From NCBI GenBank assembly GCA_003142935.1, contig PLOG01000175.1:1-50206 (forward strand): a stretch of DNA of 50,206 nucleotides, read 5' to 3'. The DNA is from Acidobacteriaceae bacterium. GTDB lineage: Bacteria; Acidobacteriota; Terriglobia; Terriglobales; Acidobacteriaceae. Of the stretch, positions 7,841 through 16,163 are shown piece after piece (positions within the stretch are counted from its first letter, which is position 1; every line of letters starts with the position of its first letter). Both the position numbers and the translations under genes were made by a program. The notes below the pieces were generated by a model. It made no database searches. It was not told the origin of the DNA and saw nothing but the letters and a program-made list of their open reading frames with translations.

Positions 7841-9943
7841 TCAACGCACCGTTCCAACCGGGCGCAACCGAATCTCGGGAGGAATCTCTCCGGCAGCGAC
7901 CACGGCCAGACGGGGCAACATGGGCTCCAGCCAGCGCTTGACGTGATAGCGCGCCGGACTAGGACAAAGGAGCACGGGCAGAGCCGCTGCGGAGGCCGAG
8001 CCGATAAGTTGTCTCACAGAATCGGCAAGGCGGCGCAAAACCGGGACCCGGGGAGCTGAGGCAGCCGTGAGCAGGCGGTTGCCGCTCTCCGGCGACAAAG
8101 TTGTGAGAATCTCCTCTTCCATGGCCGGATCGAGCAGCAGGACCGGCAACTGGCCGTCGCCATCGAGCAGGGGGCGAATCAGCCGCCTTCCCAGTGCCTG
8201 CCGGGAGGCTTCGACCAGAGCGACAACGGTTTTGTTCAGCGGCGCAGTCTCGAGAAGCGCCTCCAGAATCGCGCCCAGATCGCGGATCGAGACCCGCTCG
8301 CGCAGCAGTTGTTCCAGAACCCGGCCCACCTCGCCCAGCGTCAACAGCTTGGGCACCAGCTCCTCCATCAGCTTGGGGTGGCTCTCGTTGAGCGAGTCCA
8401 TCAGGCGCTTGGTCTCGGCCCGGCCCAGCAGCTCCCAGGCATGCTGGCGCACCAATTCGCCGAGATGGGTGGTGATGACGGTGACCGCATCGACCACCGA
8501 ATAGCCGGCGGCAATGGCCTGGTCCTCCAGGGCCGGAGCAATCCAGATGGCGGGGACGCCGAAGGCCGGCTCGCGGGCTTCCTTGCCGGCCAGCGGGCGG
8601 CGGCGCGGGTCGCCGGAGACAGCCAGCAGATTCGCGCCTTCGGTCTGCCAGCGGCCGATCTCCATGCCCCGCAGCGAGAACAGGTACTCGCGCGGCTTGA
8701 GGCGCAGGTTGTCGGAGATATGGACGGGCGGCACCAGGAAGCCCATCTCCGAAGACAGGTGGCGGCGCAAGGAGCGCACCCGGCTCAGCAGCTGCCCGCC
8801 CTGCTTTTCGTCCACCAGTGGAATCAGTTGAAATCCGATTTCGAGGGTCAGGTCTTCCAGGCGCAGCAGCGAGGCCAGATCGGAGGCCTGGCCCGACTCC
8901 GGCTTCTTCTTTTCGCCGGGCAGAAGCTCGAGCGCGGGCGGCGGGGGAGGATTCGCCGACAGCCGCCGCCCGCCCCAATAGAGCACCGCGGCTATCGATA
9001 GAAACGCCAGCTTGGGCAGTCCCGGAATCAGGCACATGGCTCCGGAAACCAGGCTGGCCAGATAAAGCGTGGCCGGCCGGGCCAGCAGTTGCTGGCGAAT
9101 CTCGCCGCCCAGCATGCCGGCGGAGTTGGCGCGGGTGAGCGTGATGCCTCCGGCGATAGAGACCAGTAAGGACGGGATCAGCGTAACCAGTCCATCGCCC
9201 ACGGTGAGAACGGTGTAGGTCCGCGCGGCTTCGGCCAGCGCCACGCCCTGCTGCAGGGTGCCGATCAGCAGGCCGGCGACGATGTTGATGGCGGTAATCA
9301 GGATGGTGGCCAGCGAATCGCGCTGGTTAAAGCGCGCCGCGCCGTCCATGGCGCCGTAGAACTCGGCCTCGCGGGCGATGGCCTGGCGGCGCTTGCGGGC
9401 CTCGGCCTCGTCGATCAGGCCGGCATTCATGTCCGCGTCGATAGCCATCTGCTTGCCGGGCAGCGCATCGAGCGTAAAGCGCGCCGTCACCTCGGCGGTG
9501 CGCACCGCGCCATGCGAGACAACCAGGAACTGAATGGCGACCAGAACCAGAAACAGCACGAAGCCGACCACGTAATTGCCGCCCACCACAAACTGGCCGA
9601 AGGCTTCAATCACCTTGCCGGCCGCGGCCGTGCCCTCCGAGCCATGAAGGAGAATGCGGCGGCTGGAGGCAATATTCAGCGACAGCCGGAACAAGGTGAG
9701 CAACAGCAACAGGGTGGGAAACACCGACAGCTCGACGGCGCGGCGAATCTGCATCGCCGAGAGGAAGACGATGACGGAGGCGGCCATCGACATGGCCAGC
9801 AGGAAGTCAAGGGCCCAGGCCGGCAGCGGCACCAGCATGACAAAGATCACGCTGATGGCGGCCAGCGGCAATACATACTCCCGCAGGCGATGCCAGATGG
9901 ACTGCACGGGCAGAGCGCCCTGGGCCAGAGCTGCGGTGCTCAT
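7841..9943 (-). CDS. flhA: Flagellar export gate protein FlhA
   Basis: 700 residues, normal for FlhA. The N-terminal half has about eight membrane segments and the loop VSHGAVRTAEVTARFTLDALPGKQMAIDADMNAGLIDEAEARKRR, which is the conserved FHIPEP cytoplasmic loop. The C-terminal half is the soluble domain forming the export ring (for example LGELVRQHAWELLGRAETKRLMDSL). FlhA uses the proton motive force and chaperone docking to move flagellar substrates. It starts within the last bases of flhB (4-bp overlap) and is followed by fliA. Confidence 0.97.
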   Translation of the reverse strand: MSTAALAQGALPVQSIWHRLREYVLPLAAISVIFVMLVPLPAWALDFLLAMSMAASVIVFLSAMQIRRAVELSVFPTLLLLLTLFRLSLNIASSRRILLHGSEGTAAAGKVIEAFGQFVVGGNYVVGFVLFLVLVAIQFLVVSHGAVRTAEVTARFTLDALPGKQMAIDADMNAGLIDEAEARKRRQAIAREAEFYGAMDGAARFNQRDSLATILITAINIVAGLLIGTLQQGVALAEAARTYTVLTVGDGLVTLIPSLLVSIAGGITLTRANSAGMLGGEIRQQLLARPATLYLASLVSGAMCLIPGLPKLAFLSIAAVLYWGGRRLSANPPPPPALELLPGEKKKPESGQASDLASLLRLEDLTLEIGFQLIPLVDEKQGGQLLSRVRSLRRHLSSEMGFLVPPVHISDNLRLKPREYLFSLRGMEIGRWQTEGANLLAVSGDPRRRPLAGKEAREPAFGVPAIWIAPALEDQAIAAGYSVVDAVTVITTHLGELVRQHAWELLGRAETKRLMDSLNESHPKLMEELVPKLLTLGEVGRVLEQLLRERVSIRDLGAILEALLETAPLNKTVVALVEASRQALGRRLIRPLLDGDGQLPVLLLDPAMEEEILTTLSPESGNRLLTAASAPRVPVLRRLADSVRQLIGSASAAALPVLLCPSPARYHVKRWLEPMLPRLAVVAAGEIPPEIRLRPVGTVR

Positions 9944-11127
9944 CGGGTGCCTCCGTCAGAATTTGAGGGCGGTGGGGCGCCGGGCGTGGGGGGCGAGGAG
10001 GCGCTGTTCCAGGGCCGGGCGGCCTGGGCCTGGGCCGCTGCGCGAGCAGCGGTTTCCCGGGTCCGCCGCTCGCGCAGCTCGCCTTCCACGCGCTGGCGGT
10101 AGAGATAGACCAGAATCGCGGCTACGGCCGCATAGAGATCGGCCGGTATCGGCTGGCCCACCTCGACCGAGCGGTAGAGGGAGCGGGCCAGGGGCGGGTT
10201 CTCGATGATCGGCACTCCGGCCCAGCGGGCCTCGGCCTTGATCTCCTCGGCCAGCAGGTTGCGTCCCTTGGCCATCACCCGGGGCGCTTCCATGGTGGCG
10301 AAGTCGAAGCCCAGGGCCACGGCATAGTGGGTGGGATTGGTGAGCACGACGGCGGCCTTCGAGACGTCGTCTTTCACGCGGCGGCGGCGCGCCTGGCGCT
10401 GCAGGTTGCGGATGCGGCCGCGGATCTGGGGGCTGCCCTCGGTCTCCTTGTTCTCGTCGCGCATATCCTGCTTGCTCATCTTGAGGCGCGATTCCCGGCT
10501 CTGCCATTCGACCAGGTAGTCGATGGCCGACCAGCCGAACAAGAGCCAGGCGGCGGCCAGCAGCAGTCCGTAAATATCCGACCCGAGCGTCTCCAGACGG
10601 GTAATCGAAAAGGGAGGAATGGTCAGTTGCCGGGCGATGCGCTGCACGGCGAAGACCGCGAGCAGGCTGGCCGGGAACAGCGACTTGGCCAGCCGGGCGG
10701 CGGCGCGCAGGGAAAACAGGTTCTTGATATTCGAGATCGGATTGACGCGGTCGAATTTGACGCCAATCGCCTCGACATGAAAGTTGAGGCCGCCGGTCTG
10801 CAGAACGCCGATGCCCAGGGCAGCCATGGCCACTACCGCCATCACCACGCCGGGCGCCGCGAGCACCCCCAGCGACAAGCGGCGTATGGCAAACAGGGTC
10901 GGCTCCAGTTGCGCCGGCTCCCAGCGCCGCGGGTCGCCCAGATCGAGAAAGGCGGCGAAGGTGGCGCGCCAGGTGTAGAGCATGGTGCTGCCCAGGGCTC
11001 CCAGGGCAATCACCCCGGCCAGGGTTCCGGCGGCAGCCGACAGCTCGCGGCTATGCAGAATGTCGCCTTCGCGGCGGGCCTTGTCGCGGCGATGCTGGGT
11101 TGCCTGTTCGCTCCGCTCTCCGGGCAT
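9940..11127 (-). CDS. flhB: Flagellar export gate and substrate-specificity protein FlhB
   Basis: 395 residues with four membrane segments in the first 215 residues and a cytoplasmic domain containing the autocleavage tetrapeptide NPTH (N264-H267). FlhB switches export from rod/hook to filament proteins after cleavage at that site. Conserved SRLKMSKQDMRDENKETEGSP precedes it. The C-terminal tail (about 350-395) is rich in Ala, Pro and Ser and looks unstructured. It starts 3 bp after the fliR stop and overlaps flhA by 4 bp, so fliR-flhB-flhA are tightly coupled. Confidence 0.97.
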   Translation of the reverse strand: MPGERSEQATQHRRDKARREGDILHSRELSAAAGTLAGVIALGALGSTMLYTWRATFAAFLDLGDPRRWEPAQLEPTLFAIRRLSLGVLAAPGVVMAVVAMAALGIGVLQTGGLNFHVEAIGVKFDRVNPISNIKNLFSLRAAARLAKSLFPASLLAVFAVQRIARQLTIPPFSITRLETLGSDIYGLLLAAAWLLFGWSAIDYLVEWQSRESRLKMSKQDMRDENKETEGSPQIRGRIRNLQRQARRRRVKDDVSKAAVVLTNPTHYAVALGFDFATMEAPRVMAKGRNLLAEEIKAEARWAGVPIIENPPLARSLYRSVEVGQPIPADLYAAVAAILVYLYRQRVEGELRERRTRETAARAAAQAQAARPWNSASSPPTPGAPPPSNSDGGTR

Positions 11128-11130
11128 CGG

Positions 11131-11913
11131 CTATCCTCCCAGGCCCGCAACCTGGCCGGGAGCGGCAATCAGGCGCTCGGCCAGGTCGAGCAGGCCGCTG
11201 AAGCGCGCCTCGATGAAGCGCGGCCACAGAGCCAGGGAGCCGGCCAGGATCACAAAGCCGGTCAGGGTCTTGAGCGGCACGGTCAGGTTCATCACCGGCA
11301 ACTGGGGGCTGATCTTGCCCAGCAGCGAGACCGCGACTTCGACCAGCAGAGTAGCGGCCAGGACCGGCGCGGCCAACTCGACTGCGGCCAGAAAGATGCC
11401 TCCGGCGGCGCGCACGATGGCCAGGGCGCTGGGCGGCGCAATGGCGAAGATCCCCAGGGGAGCGGCGCGAAAGCTGCGCACCATCGAGGCGAGCACGATG
11501 CGGTCCAGGCCGGCGCCAATCACCACCAGGGTGCCCATTAACTGAAACAACTCGCCCATCAGAGGCGTTTGGATCGAAGAAGCCGGGTCCAGGAGGTTAA
11601 CCAGCGAGAAGCTGAACTGCAGGCCCACAATCTGGCCGGCAAACAGCAGCATCTCGTTAAGCAGCGCGAGGGTGAGCCCGTAGACCAGCCCCACGGCCAG
11701 TTCGCCCAGCAAGGCCGAGAAGCCGATCTCGACGCGCGCGCCGGGCAAGGCGGCCACCAGCGGCGCCAGCAGAAAGGCCACCGCGCCCACAAAAACCGCC
11801 TTGGCGCGAATGGGGAGCGCGGTCGAGGAGAAGAACGGGGCAAAGACCACCATCCCACTCACCCGGACCAGGGCCAGCGTCATGGCGCTCAGAAATGTCG
11901 TCCAGTCGGCCAT
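11131..11913 (-). CDS. fliR: Flagellar export gate protein FliR
   Basis: 260 residues and about six hydrophobic segments, the usual FliR plan. The N-terminus MADWTTFLSAMTLALVRVSGMVVFAPFFSS and the LAVGLVYGLTLALLNEMLLFAGQIVGLQFSFSL segment are family-typical. FliR joins FliP and FliQ in the helical core of the export gate in the inner membrane. It is separated from fliQ by 166 bp of inverted octamer repeats, unlike the other tightly packed junctions in this operon. Confidence 0.95.
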   Translation of the reverse strand: MADWTTFLSAMTLALVRVSGMVVFAPFFSSTALPIRAKAVFVGAVAFLLAPLVAALPGARVEIGFSALLGELAVGLVYGLTLALLNEMLLFAGQIVGLQFSFSLVNLLDPASSIQTPLMGELFQLMGTLVVIGAGLDRIVLASMVRSFRAAPLGIFAIAPPSALAIVRAAGGIFLAAVELAAPVLAATLLVEVAVSLLGKISPQLPVMNLTVPLKTLTGFVILAGSLALWPRFIEARFSGLLDLAERLIAAPGQVAGLGG

Positions 11914-11921
11914 TGTTTCTT

Positions 11922-12070
11922 AGCTCTCAGCTTTCAGCTTTCAGTTCTTTATCCACAGCCTTCAGCTCACAGCCCGTGCCTTCCCGCCGCCAACTTCGCC
12001 GATGCATCCAATTCCCGGCACGTCCTGGCTGAAAGCTGAAAGCTGAGAGCTGAAAGCTGAAGGCTGAAAG
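11922..12070. repeat. Inverted array of AGCTGAAA octamers between fliQ and fliR
   Basis: A perfect 23-bp inverted repeat has arms at 11922-11944 and 12029-12051. The right arm continues as a tandem array of the octamer AGCTGAAA with variants AGCTGAGA and GGCTGAAA, to about 12070. The roughly 84-bp loop has no gene. Transcribed RNA from either strand could fold into a long hairpin in the middle of the flagellar operon. Whether it attenuates transcription is unknown. Confidence 0.85.
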
Positions 12071-12079
12071 CTTCTTCGT

Positions 12080-12349
12080 TCATCCCAGGTAACGGTGAAA
12101 ATCCGTCATCAGCAAACGCGTGTAGACGGCCAGCCTCTCCAGAAACCAGGGCATGGCAACCAGCAAAATCATGGCGATCGCGGCCAGACGCGGAACCGAG
12201 GTCAGCGACTGCTCCTGGAGGCTGGTCAGGGTCTGCACCAGACTCAAGAGGAAGCTCAGCACCACGGCTGCGATCAGCAGCGGCGCGGCCAGGATCATGG
12301 CCTCCTTCATCAATTGGCGGAGCAGTTCGGCAACCATGTCGGGCGTCAT
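12080..12349 (-). CDS. fliQ: Flagellar export gate protein FliQ
   Basis: 89 residues with two membrane helices, the invariant FliQ plan. It begins MTPDMVAELLRQLMKEAMILAAPLLIAAVVLSFLLSLVQTLTSLQEQSLTSVPRLAAI, where the Q-T-x-x-Q-E-Q-T/S-L segment is the hallmark. FliQ packs around FliP and FliR in the export gate. It starts 10 bp after the end of fliP. Confidence 0.96.
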   Translation of the reverse strand: MTPDMVAELLRQLMKEAMILAAPLLIAAVVLSFLLSLVQTLTSLQEQSLTSVPRLAAIAMILLVAMPWFLERLAVYTRLLMTDFHRYLG

Positions 12350-12359
12350 CTTCGGCTCC

Positions 12360-13067
12360 TCAAAAGCTCTTCAGCAAGGACCCGGCCAGCAGGTTCCAGC
12401 CGTCCACCATCACAAACAGCAGAATTTTCAGCGGGGTCGACACCACCACCGGCGGCAACTGGAACATGCCGATCGAGGTGGTGATGGCCGCGGTCACCAT
12501 GTCGATCAGCAGGAAAGGGAGAAACAGCACCGCGCCGATGGCGAACCCGGCCTTGAGCTCGGAGAGGATGTAGGCGGGGATCACGACGCGCATGGGCAGG
12601 TCTTCGGCGGTGTTGGGGCGCGGAACCTGGCCGGCGGCGGTAAACAGCGCCAGATCTTTCTCCCGCGCGTAGCGCAACAGGAAGTGCTTGACCGGCTGGG
12701 CTCCGCGGTCGATCGCATCGAGGCCCGTAATCTGGCCCAGACGGTAGGGCTCGACAGCCTGCTGATCGACCTGGTTGAGGACCGGCGTCATCAGGAACCA
12801 GGCCATCATCAGGGCCAGCCCCATCAGGGTGGGGTTGGAGGGCGCGGTCTGCGTTCCCAGCGCCTGGCGCAGAAAGTGAAAGACCACCAGCAGCCGCACC
12901 AGCGGCGTCATGCACATCAGAATGGCGGGCAGCAGGGTAATCAGCGTCAGGACCAGCAGAATGGTCCAGGGCGTCGAATCGGAGGGGTGCAGGCGGGCGT
13001 TGAGATCGGGCAGCAGGGAGGACGGCGCCGCGGAGGCCGCATGAGCCGCGGCCATCAGGGCTACCAT
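12360..13067 (-). CDS. fliP: Flagellar export gate protein FliP
   Basis: 235 residues with an N-terminal signal-like segment and four hydrophobic helices. Conserved blocks seen are TPWTILLVLTLITLLPAILMCMTPLVRLLVVFHFLRQALGTQ and ILSELKAGFAIGAVLFLPFLLIDMV, ending in MVDGWNLLAGSLLKSF. Five FliP subunits form the pore of the export gate. It overlaps fliO by 7 bp and is followed by fliQ. Confidence 0.97.
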   Translation of the reverse strand: MVALMAAAHAASAAPSSLLPDLNARLHPSDSTPWTILLVLTLITLLPAILMCMTPLVRLLVVFHFLRQALGTQTAPSNPTLMGLALMMAWFLMTPVLNQVDQQAVEPYRLGQITGLDAIDRGAQPVKHFLLRYAREKDLALFTAAGQVPRPNTAEDLPMRVVIPAYILSELKAGFAIGAVLFLPFLLIDMVTAAITTSIGMFQLPPVVVSTPLKILLFVMVDGWNLLAGSLLKSF

Positions 13068-13351
13068 GAAACTCTCGGAGCGCGGCCGGGCGTCGGCCGC
13101 GCTTTGCCGTCAAGCGGATAGAAGGCCGGTCCGCCGTCTTGCGAGGTGGCCACCAGAAACCGCCGCCCCTCGGCTTCGACCAGGGCCAGCGACTGGCGCG
13201 GAGCAAGCGCGATACGCTCCAGAAGCTCGAGACGCGGCCGTGGGCGGCGCACGCCGCGCAGCTTTCTCAGCAACGGCGTCAGGAACAGCCCGGCGAATCC
13301 GCCTGGAGTTGGAGCAGCCTGCCCGGCCTTGCCTTTTCGATCGTCCTTCAT
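13061..13351 (-). CDS. fliO: FliO-like flagellar biosynthesis protein
   Basis: The segment LELLERIALAPRQSLALVEAEGRRFLVATSQDG is the recognisable FliO core (basic residues, a beta-rich stretch, then G-R-x-F-L-V-A). The ATG at 13351 was preferred (96 residues) over the one at 13441 because the first 30 residues of the longer form look like intergenic sequence; this is uncertain. FliO assists assembly of the FliP ring. FliO usually has an N-terminal membrane helix; only a weakly hydrophobic GGFAGLFLTPLL stretch is seen here. Its position directly before fliP, overlapping by 7 bp, supports the call. Confidence 0.7.
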   Translation of the reverse strand: MKDDRKGKAGQAAPTPGGFAGLFLTPLLRKLRGVRRPRPRLELLERIALAPRQSLALVEAEGRRFLVATSQDGGPAFYPLDGKARPTPGRAPRVSW

Positions 13352-13473
13352 TCCCGGCCCGCCCTCTATCTCAACTTCCGCAAGAAATCCGTACTTCCGT
13401 TTCCACGTCCGTCGGCCTGTTCCGTCAACCACGTCCCTCAACCTGCAACGTTCCGCAACCCGCGCCGGCCAGC

Positions 13474-13839
13474 TCAGGCCAAACGAGTAATCCGCACGGC
13501 CAGTTGCGTCTCAATCACTTCAAACTCGCTCCAGGCCAACTGCACATCGCCCGAGGCAAGAGGAAGATCTTCCCCGCTTCCCCATTGCGACTCGATCAGT
13601 TGACCCGGCTCGAGGGCCAGCAGATTGCGAACCCTGAACTGGCGCACGGGGACAGCGACATCGAGCTCCACGGGGAGCAAGGAGACGGGCGGGCTCCACG
13701 AGGCCGGCTCGCCTGGTTCCAGGCCTTGCGGTGGCACTGCAACCAGCGCCTGACTTTTTCCCGCCTCGCCCGCGCTGTTTTCCGCGGCCACATTCGATTG
13801 ACCGCCTGGCGCCGCCGGCGTTGGATGCGTTGTGGCCAT
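13474..13839 (-). CDS. SpoA-domain (FliN-like) flagellar switch protein, second copy
   Basis: About 121 residues from the ATG at 13839; a GTG at 13881 would add 14. The C-terminal 70 residues (LLPVELDVAVPVRQFRVRNLLALEPGQLIES...GDVQLAWSEFEVIETQLAVRITRLA) form one SpoA domain, the FliN/YscQ C-terminal fold. The N-terminal part is Ala/Pro-rich and probably disordered. It precedes fliO-fliP-fliQ-fliR, where fliN sits in many genomes. Since a FliY-like fliN is also present at 4969, this copy may be the short partner of the C ring. It is divergent from pdxS across a 216-bp gap. Confidence 0.75.
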   Translation of the reverse strand: MATTHPTPAAPGGQSNVAAENSAGEAGKSQALVAVPPQGLEPGEPASWSPPVSLLPVELDVAVPVRQFRVRNLLALEPGQLIESQWGSGEDLPLASGDVQLAWSEFEVIETQLAVRITRLA

Positions 13840-14055
13840 GTGATTGGAAAGCTTGCAGAAAGGTGACCAGAAGTTGGACACGAAAATTGGAATTGACTAA
13901 TGAAGGCTCCCAAACTGCGAACCCCAAAGCGCAAGCCCTCGCAGCTCCCGATGAAACCTGAAAACCGCAACGCTGCTACACTGATAACGACGGATATTTG
14001 CGGGTCAACCGGCGCAATGCCAGGGGAAAGCCGCGTTGAATCGAGGTCGAAGAAG

Positions 14056-15009
14056 ATGCCTGAACAGAATGAAAACAAGTCTTTTAATGGAACAAGCCTG
14101 CGCCTGAAGGTGGGGCTTGCAGAGATGCTCAAGGGCGGCGTCATCATGGACGTGATGAACGTGGAGCAGGCCCGCATTGCCGAAGAGGCCGGCGCCACGT
14201 CGGTGATGGCTCTGGAACGCGTTCCGGCGATGATCCGCGCCGAAGGCGGCGTGGCCCGCATGGCCAAGCCCAGCCTGATCAAGCAGATCATTCAGGCCGT
14301 CTCCATCCCGGTGATGGCCAAGGCCCGCATCGGACACTTCGCCGAGGCCCAGATTCTGCAGGAGCTGGGCGTGGACTTTATCGACGAGAGCGAGGTTCTG
14401 ACCCCCGCCGACGAAGCCCATCACATCGACAAGCATGCCTTTACCACTCCCTTTGTCTGCGGCGCGCGCAACCTGGGCGAGGCGCTCCGGCGGATTGCTG
14501 AAGGCGCGGCCATGATCCGCACCAAGGGCGAGGCCGGCACCGGCGACGTGGTCTTCGCCGTTCGCCACATGCGCCAGATTACGAGCGAGATGCGTGCCCT
14601 TACGGTGCTGACCGAGCAGGAACTCTACGCCGCGGCCAAGAACCACCAGGCGCCCTATGAACTGGTGCGCATGGTGGCGCAGACCGGCAAGCTGCCGGTG
14701 CCCAACTTTTCCGCCGGCGGCATCGCCACCCCCGCCGACGCGGCGCTGATGATGCAACTGGGCGCGGAGGCCATCTTCGTCGGCTCCGGCATCTTCATGA
14801 AGGAGCGCGCCACTCCGCTGGACGTCGAAAACGATCCCAAGGAGCGCGAAGAGGCCGTCTCCCGCGCCAAGGCCATCGTCATCGCGACCACCCACTTCAA
14901 CGATCCCAAGGTTCTGGCCGAGGTCAGCGAGCAGGTAACGGGCACCATGAAGGGCCTGGCGGCTGCCGGATTAGAAGAATCACAACTCCTCCAAACCCGC
15001 GGCTGGTGA
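14056..15009 (+). CDS. pdxS: Pyridoxal 5'-phosphate synthase subunit PdxS
   Basis: The ATG at 14056 gives 317 residues. PdxS makes PLP from ribose 5-phosphate, glyceraldehyde 3-phosphate and ammonia supplied by PdxT. Active-site residues of the family are in place: D32 ([14 protein letters not shown]), K89 ([12 protein letters not shown]) and K157 (RTKGEAGTG), a constant offset of 8 from Bacillus numbering. [27 protein letters not shown] is the phosphate-binding part. The frame is open back to 13900, but that extension is not family-like. Its partner pdxT lies 2.3 kb downstream, separated by toxin-antitoxin genes. Confidence 0.97.
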   Translation: MPEQNENKSFNGTSLRLKVGLAEMLKGGVIMDVMNVEQARIAEEAGATSVMALERVPAMIRAEGGVARMAKPSLIKQIIQAVSIPVMAKARIGHFAEAQILQELGVDFIDESEVLTPADEAHHIDKHAFTTPFVCGARNLGEALRRIAEGAAMIRTKGEAGTGDVVFAVRHMRQITSEMRALTVLTEQELYAAAKNHQAPYELVRMVAQTGKLPVPNFSAGGIATPADAALMMQLGAEAIFVGSGIFMKERATPLDVENDPKEREEAVSRAKAIVIATTHFNDPKVLAEVSEQVTGTMKGLAAAGLEESQLLQTRGW

Positions 15010-15161
15010 GCTTGCCGCTCGGGCGGACGCTCGCTATTCGCTCGCATTGGCTTTGTCGCTGTCCCGCCCTTGCGCCAGAAAAAGCGCAAGGATTAGGCAC
15101 CCGGCCGTCTCTGCGTTCACTGGCGGGTGGCGCAGGTCCCATGAGTCACAAATGAGGGTGC

Positions 15162-15190
15162 CCCAGGTCCCTCGCATTTGGGGACCTGGG
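15162..15190. repeat. Hairpin of the GGTGCCCCA-type dispersed repeat
   Basis: A perfect 10-bp stem (CCCAGGTCCC / GGGACCTGGG) encloses 9 bases, preceded by GGGTG. The same GGGTGCCCCA opening recurs at 15835-15873 and, loosely, at about 45968. It lies just 3' of the broken yafQ gene and could serve as a terminator-like structure, though no T-tract follows. Confidence 0.6.
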
Positions 15191-15222
15191 AGACCACGAA
15201 CCTCGACCGTCCGTAAATTCCG

Positions 15223-15502
15223 CTAGAAAACTTCGCGGTGAGAACCGATGCGCACCAGCCGCAATGTTTGGTCGTCTGGCTTTTTGTAGATAAGAAGCAG
15301 GTCGGGCCTCAGATGGCACTCGCGATGATTCGTATACTCGCCCGTCAACGGATGATCGTGGAATCTCTCCGGAAGGGCGTGATCCGTTGCCAAAAAAAAG
15401 AAATGCCGGCAAGTAGATCGGCGTCGAGCGTGGCCCGATGCTGCCCTTTGTCTCGCGCTTGTAGTCCTTCTTGAATTTGGCGGTTCGGCTAATCGTCCGC
15501 AT
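15223..15502 (-). pseudogene. yafQ: YafQ-family (RelE superfamily) mRNA interferase toxin, frameshifted
   Basis: The start MRTISRTAKFKKDYKRETKG is a clear YafQ N-terminus. The sequence then needs one extra base near 15443 to continue as HRATLDADLLAGISF, and a second shift within a run of eight T (minus strand, about 15394-15401) to continue as LATDHALPERFHDHPLTGEY and end in LLLIYKKPDDQTLRLVRIGSHREVF. Two one-base losses would restore a 93-residue protein, the usual YafQ length. The catalytic-region His and Arg residues survive in the shifted frames. Thus the toxin looks inactivated, although the homopolymer shift could be a sequencing error. The intact antitoxin gene lies directly upstream and overlaps by 14 bp. 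Confidence 0.82.
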
Positions 15503-15755
15503 GGAGGTCAGCCATCAGCTCTTCGACACTGTTGAACTTCACAACCTCGCCCCGGTCGCCTGCCTTCATTGCAGCGACGGTTTCGGCGTTTGGAACGCGA
15601 AGCTCAAAGGGAAACGCCTGGTCGGTCACCGCTCGTGTCAAAAAAACGCGCACCGCCTCGGAGAGACTCAGCCCCATCGCGCCAAAGGTCTTCGTTGCCT
15701 TCGACTTCAGCTTCGGATCGATCCGGACATGAATCATCTCAGTAGCGCTTGGCAT
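15489..15755 (-). CDS. dinJ: RelB/DinJ-family antitoxin
   Basis: 88 residues. The N-terminal half (MIHVRIDPKLKSKATKTFGAMGLSLSEAVRVFLTRAVTDQAFPF) is the ribbon-helix-helix DNA-binding domain of RelB/DinJ, including the typical G-L-S-x-S-E-A motif and the QAFPFEL segment. The C-terminal tail would wrap a YafQ toxin. The partner gene immediately downstream is frameshifted. A strong ribosome site (AGGTGGG) lies 3-4 bp before the start. Such antitoxins repress their own promoter, which can be seen at 15774-15802. Confidence 0.93.
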   Translation of the reverse strand: MPSATEMIHVRIDPKLKSKATKTFGAMGLSLSEAVRVFLTRAVTDQAFPFELRVPNAETVAAMKAGDRGEVVKFNSVEELMADLHADD

Positions 15756-15773
15756 AAACCCACCTTTAAGAAA

Positions 15774-15802
15774 ATTGTATACGAATTGAGATACACATGC
15801 AA
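15774..15802 (-). promoter_or_regulatory. Putative sigma-70 promoter of dinJ-yafQ
   Basis: On the minus strand TTGCAT, a 17-base spacer, then TACAAT. The -10 box matches the consensus at five of six positions and the spacing is ideal; the -35 box is weaker. TGTAT and ATACA half-sites flank the spacer and could be the antitoxin operator. It lies 19 bp upstream of the dinJ ATG. Confidence 0.55.
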
Positions 15803-15834
15803 ATTAGTGTGACACTCCATCAACCTCCGTGCCG

Positions 15835-15873
15835 GGTGCCCCATCCCTCGCTTTTTCTTGGCGAAGGGTGGGA
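15835..15873. repeat. Hairpin of the GGGTGCCCCA-type dispersed repeat
   Basis: GGGTGCCCCATCCCTCGC is followed, after a T-rich loop, by GGCGAAGGGTGGG, giving an imperfect stem of about 11 bp. It opens like the hairpin at 15162 (GGGTGCCCCA). It lies in the divergent gap between dinJ and hicA. Confidence 0.55.
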
Positions 15874-15943
15874 AACCATCTCCGTTCGTTCCCCGAGCCG
15901 AAGACCTCCGCCTGGACGGCCAGTCCCCGCAGGCGCTCGACAT

Positions 15944-15963
15944 AGTAAACATTTATGTGTACT
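15944..15963. promoter_or_regulatory. Palindromic operator candidate of hicAB
   Basis: AGTAAACAT-TT-ATGTGTACT is a 9-bp inverted repeat with one mismatch, ending 8 bp before the hicA ATG. HicB antitoxins bind palindromes at this position to repress their operon. The site is AT-rich compared with its surroundings. Confidence 0.55.
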
Positions 15964-15971
15964 CTTAATCT

Positions 15972-16163
15972 ATGAACAGCGCCGAGTTCCAAAGGTGGCT
16001 GAAGGGCAAGGGCGCCAAGTTCGACCGCTCGCGGGGCAACGGTTCGCACATGTACGTCAATCTGAACGGCAAGACCACCGTGATGCCAACTCATAGCACT
16101 GAGATGCGCACCGGCACGGTTGAGGGCATCAAGCGCCAGCTCGGACTGAAGGGAGAAAAGTGA
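15972..16163 (+). CDS. hicA: HicA-family mRNA interferase toxin
   Basis: 63 residues. MNSAEFQRWLKGKGAKFDRSRGNGSHMYVNLNGKTTVMPTHSTEMRTGTVEGIKRQLGL matches HicA: a double-stranded RNA-binding-like fold with the catalytic His in G-S-H-M. HicA cleaves mRNA and slows growth when not bound by HicB. The stop overlaps the hicB start region (TGATG). It lies between pdxS and pdxT, next to a broken yafQ module. It appears intact. Confidence 0.93.
   Translation: MNSAEFQRWLKGKGAKFDRSRGNGSHMYVNLNGKTTVMPTHSTEMRTGTVEGIKRQLGLKGEK

Noticed and set aside
10327..11541. 404-residue plus-strand open frame opposite flhB and fliR
   Set aside because: Gln/Gly/His-rich antisense composition with no motif; the opposite strand holds strongly conserved flhB and fliR.
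11922..12070. Octamer arrays as CRISPR or as a transposon end
   Set aside because: The unit is 8 bp with no spacers, and no transposase or target duplication is visible.
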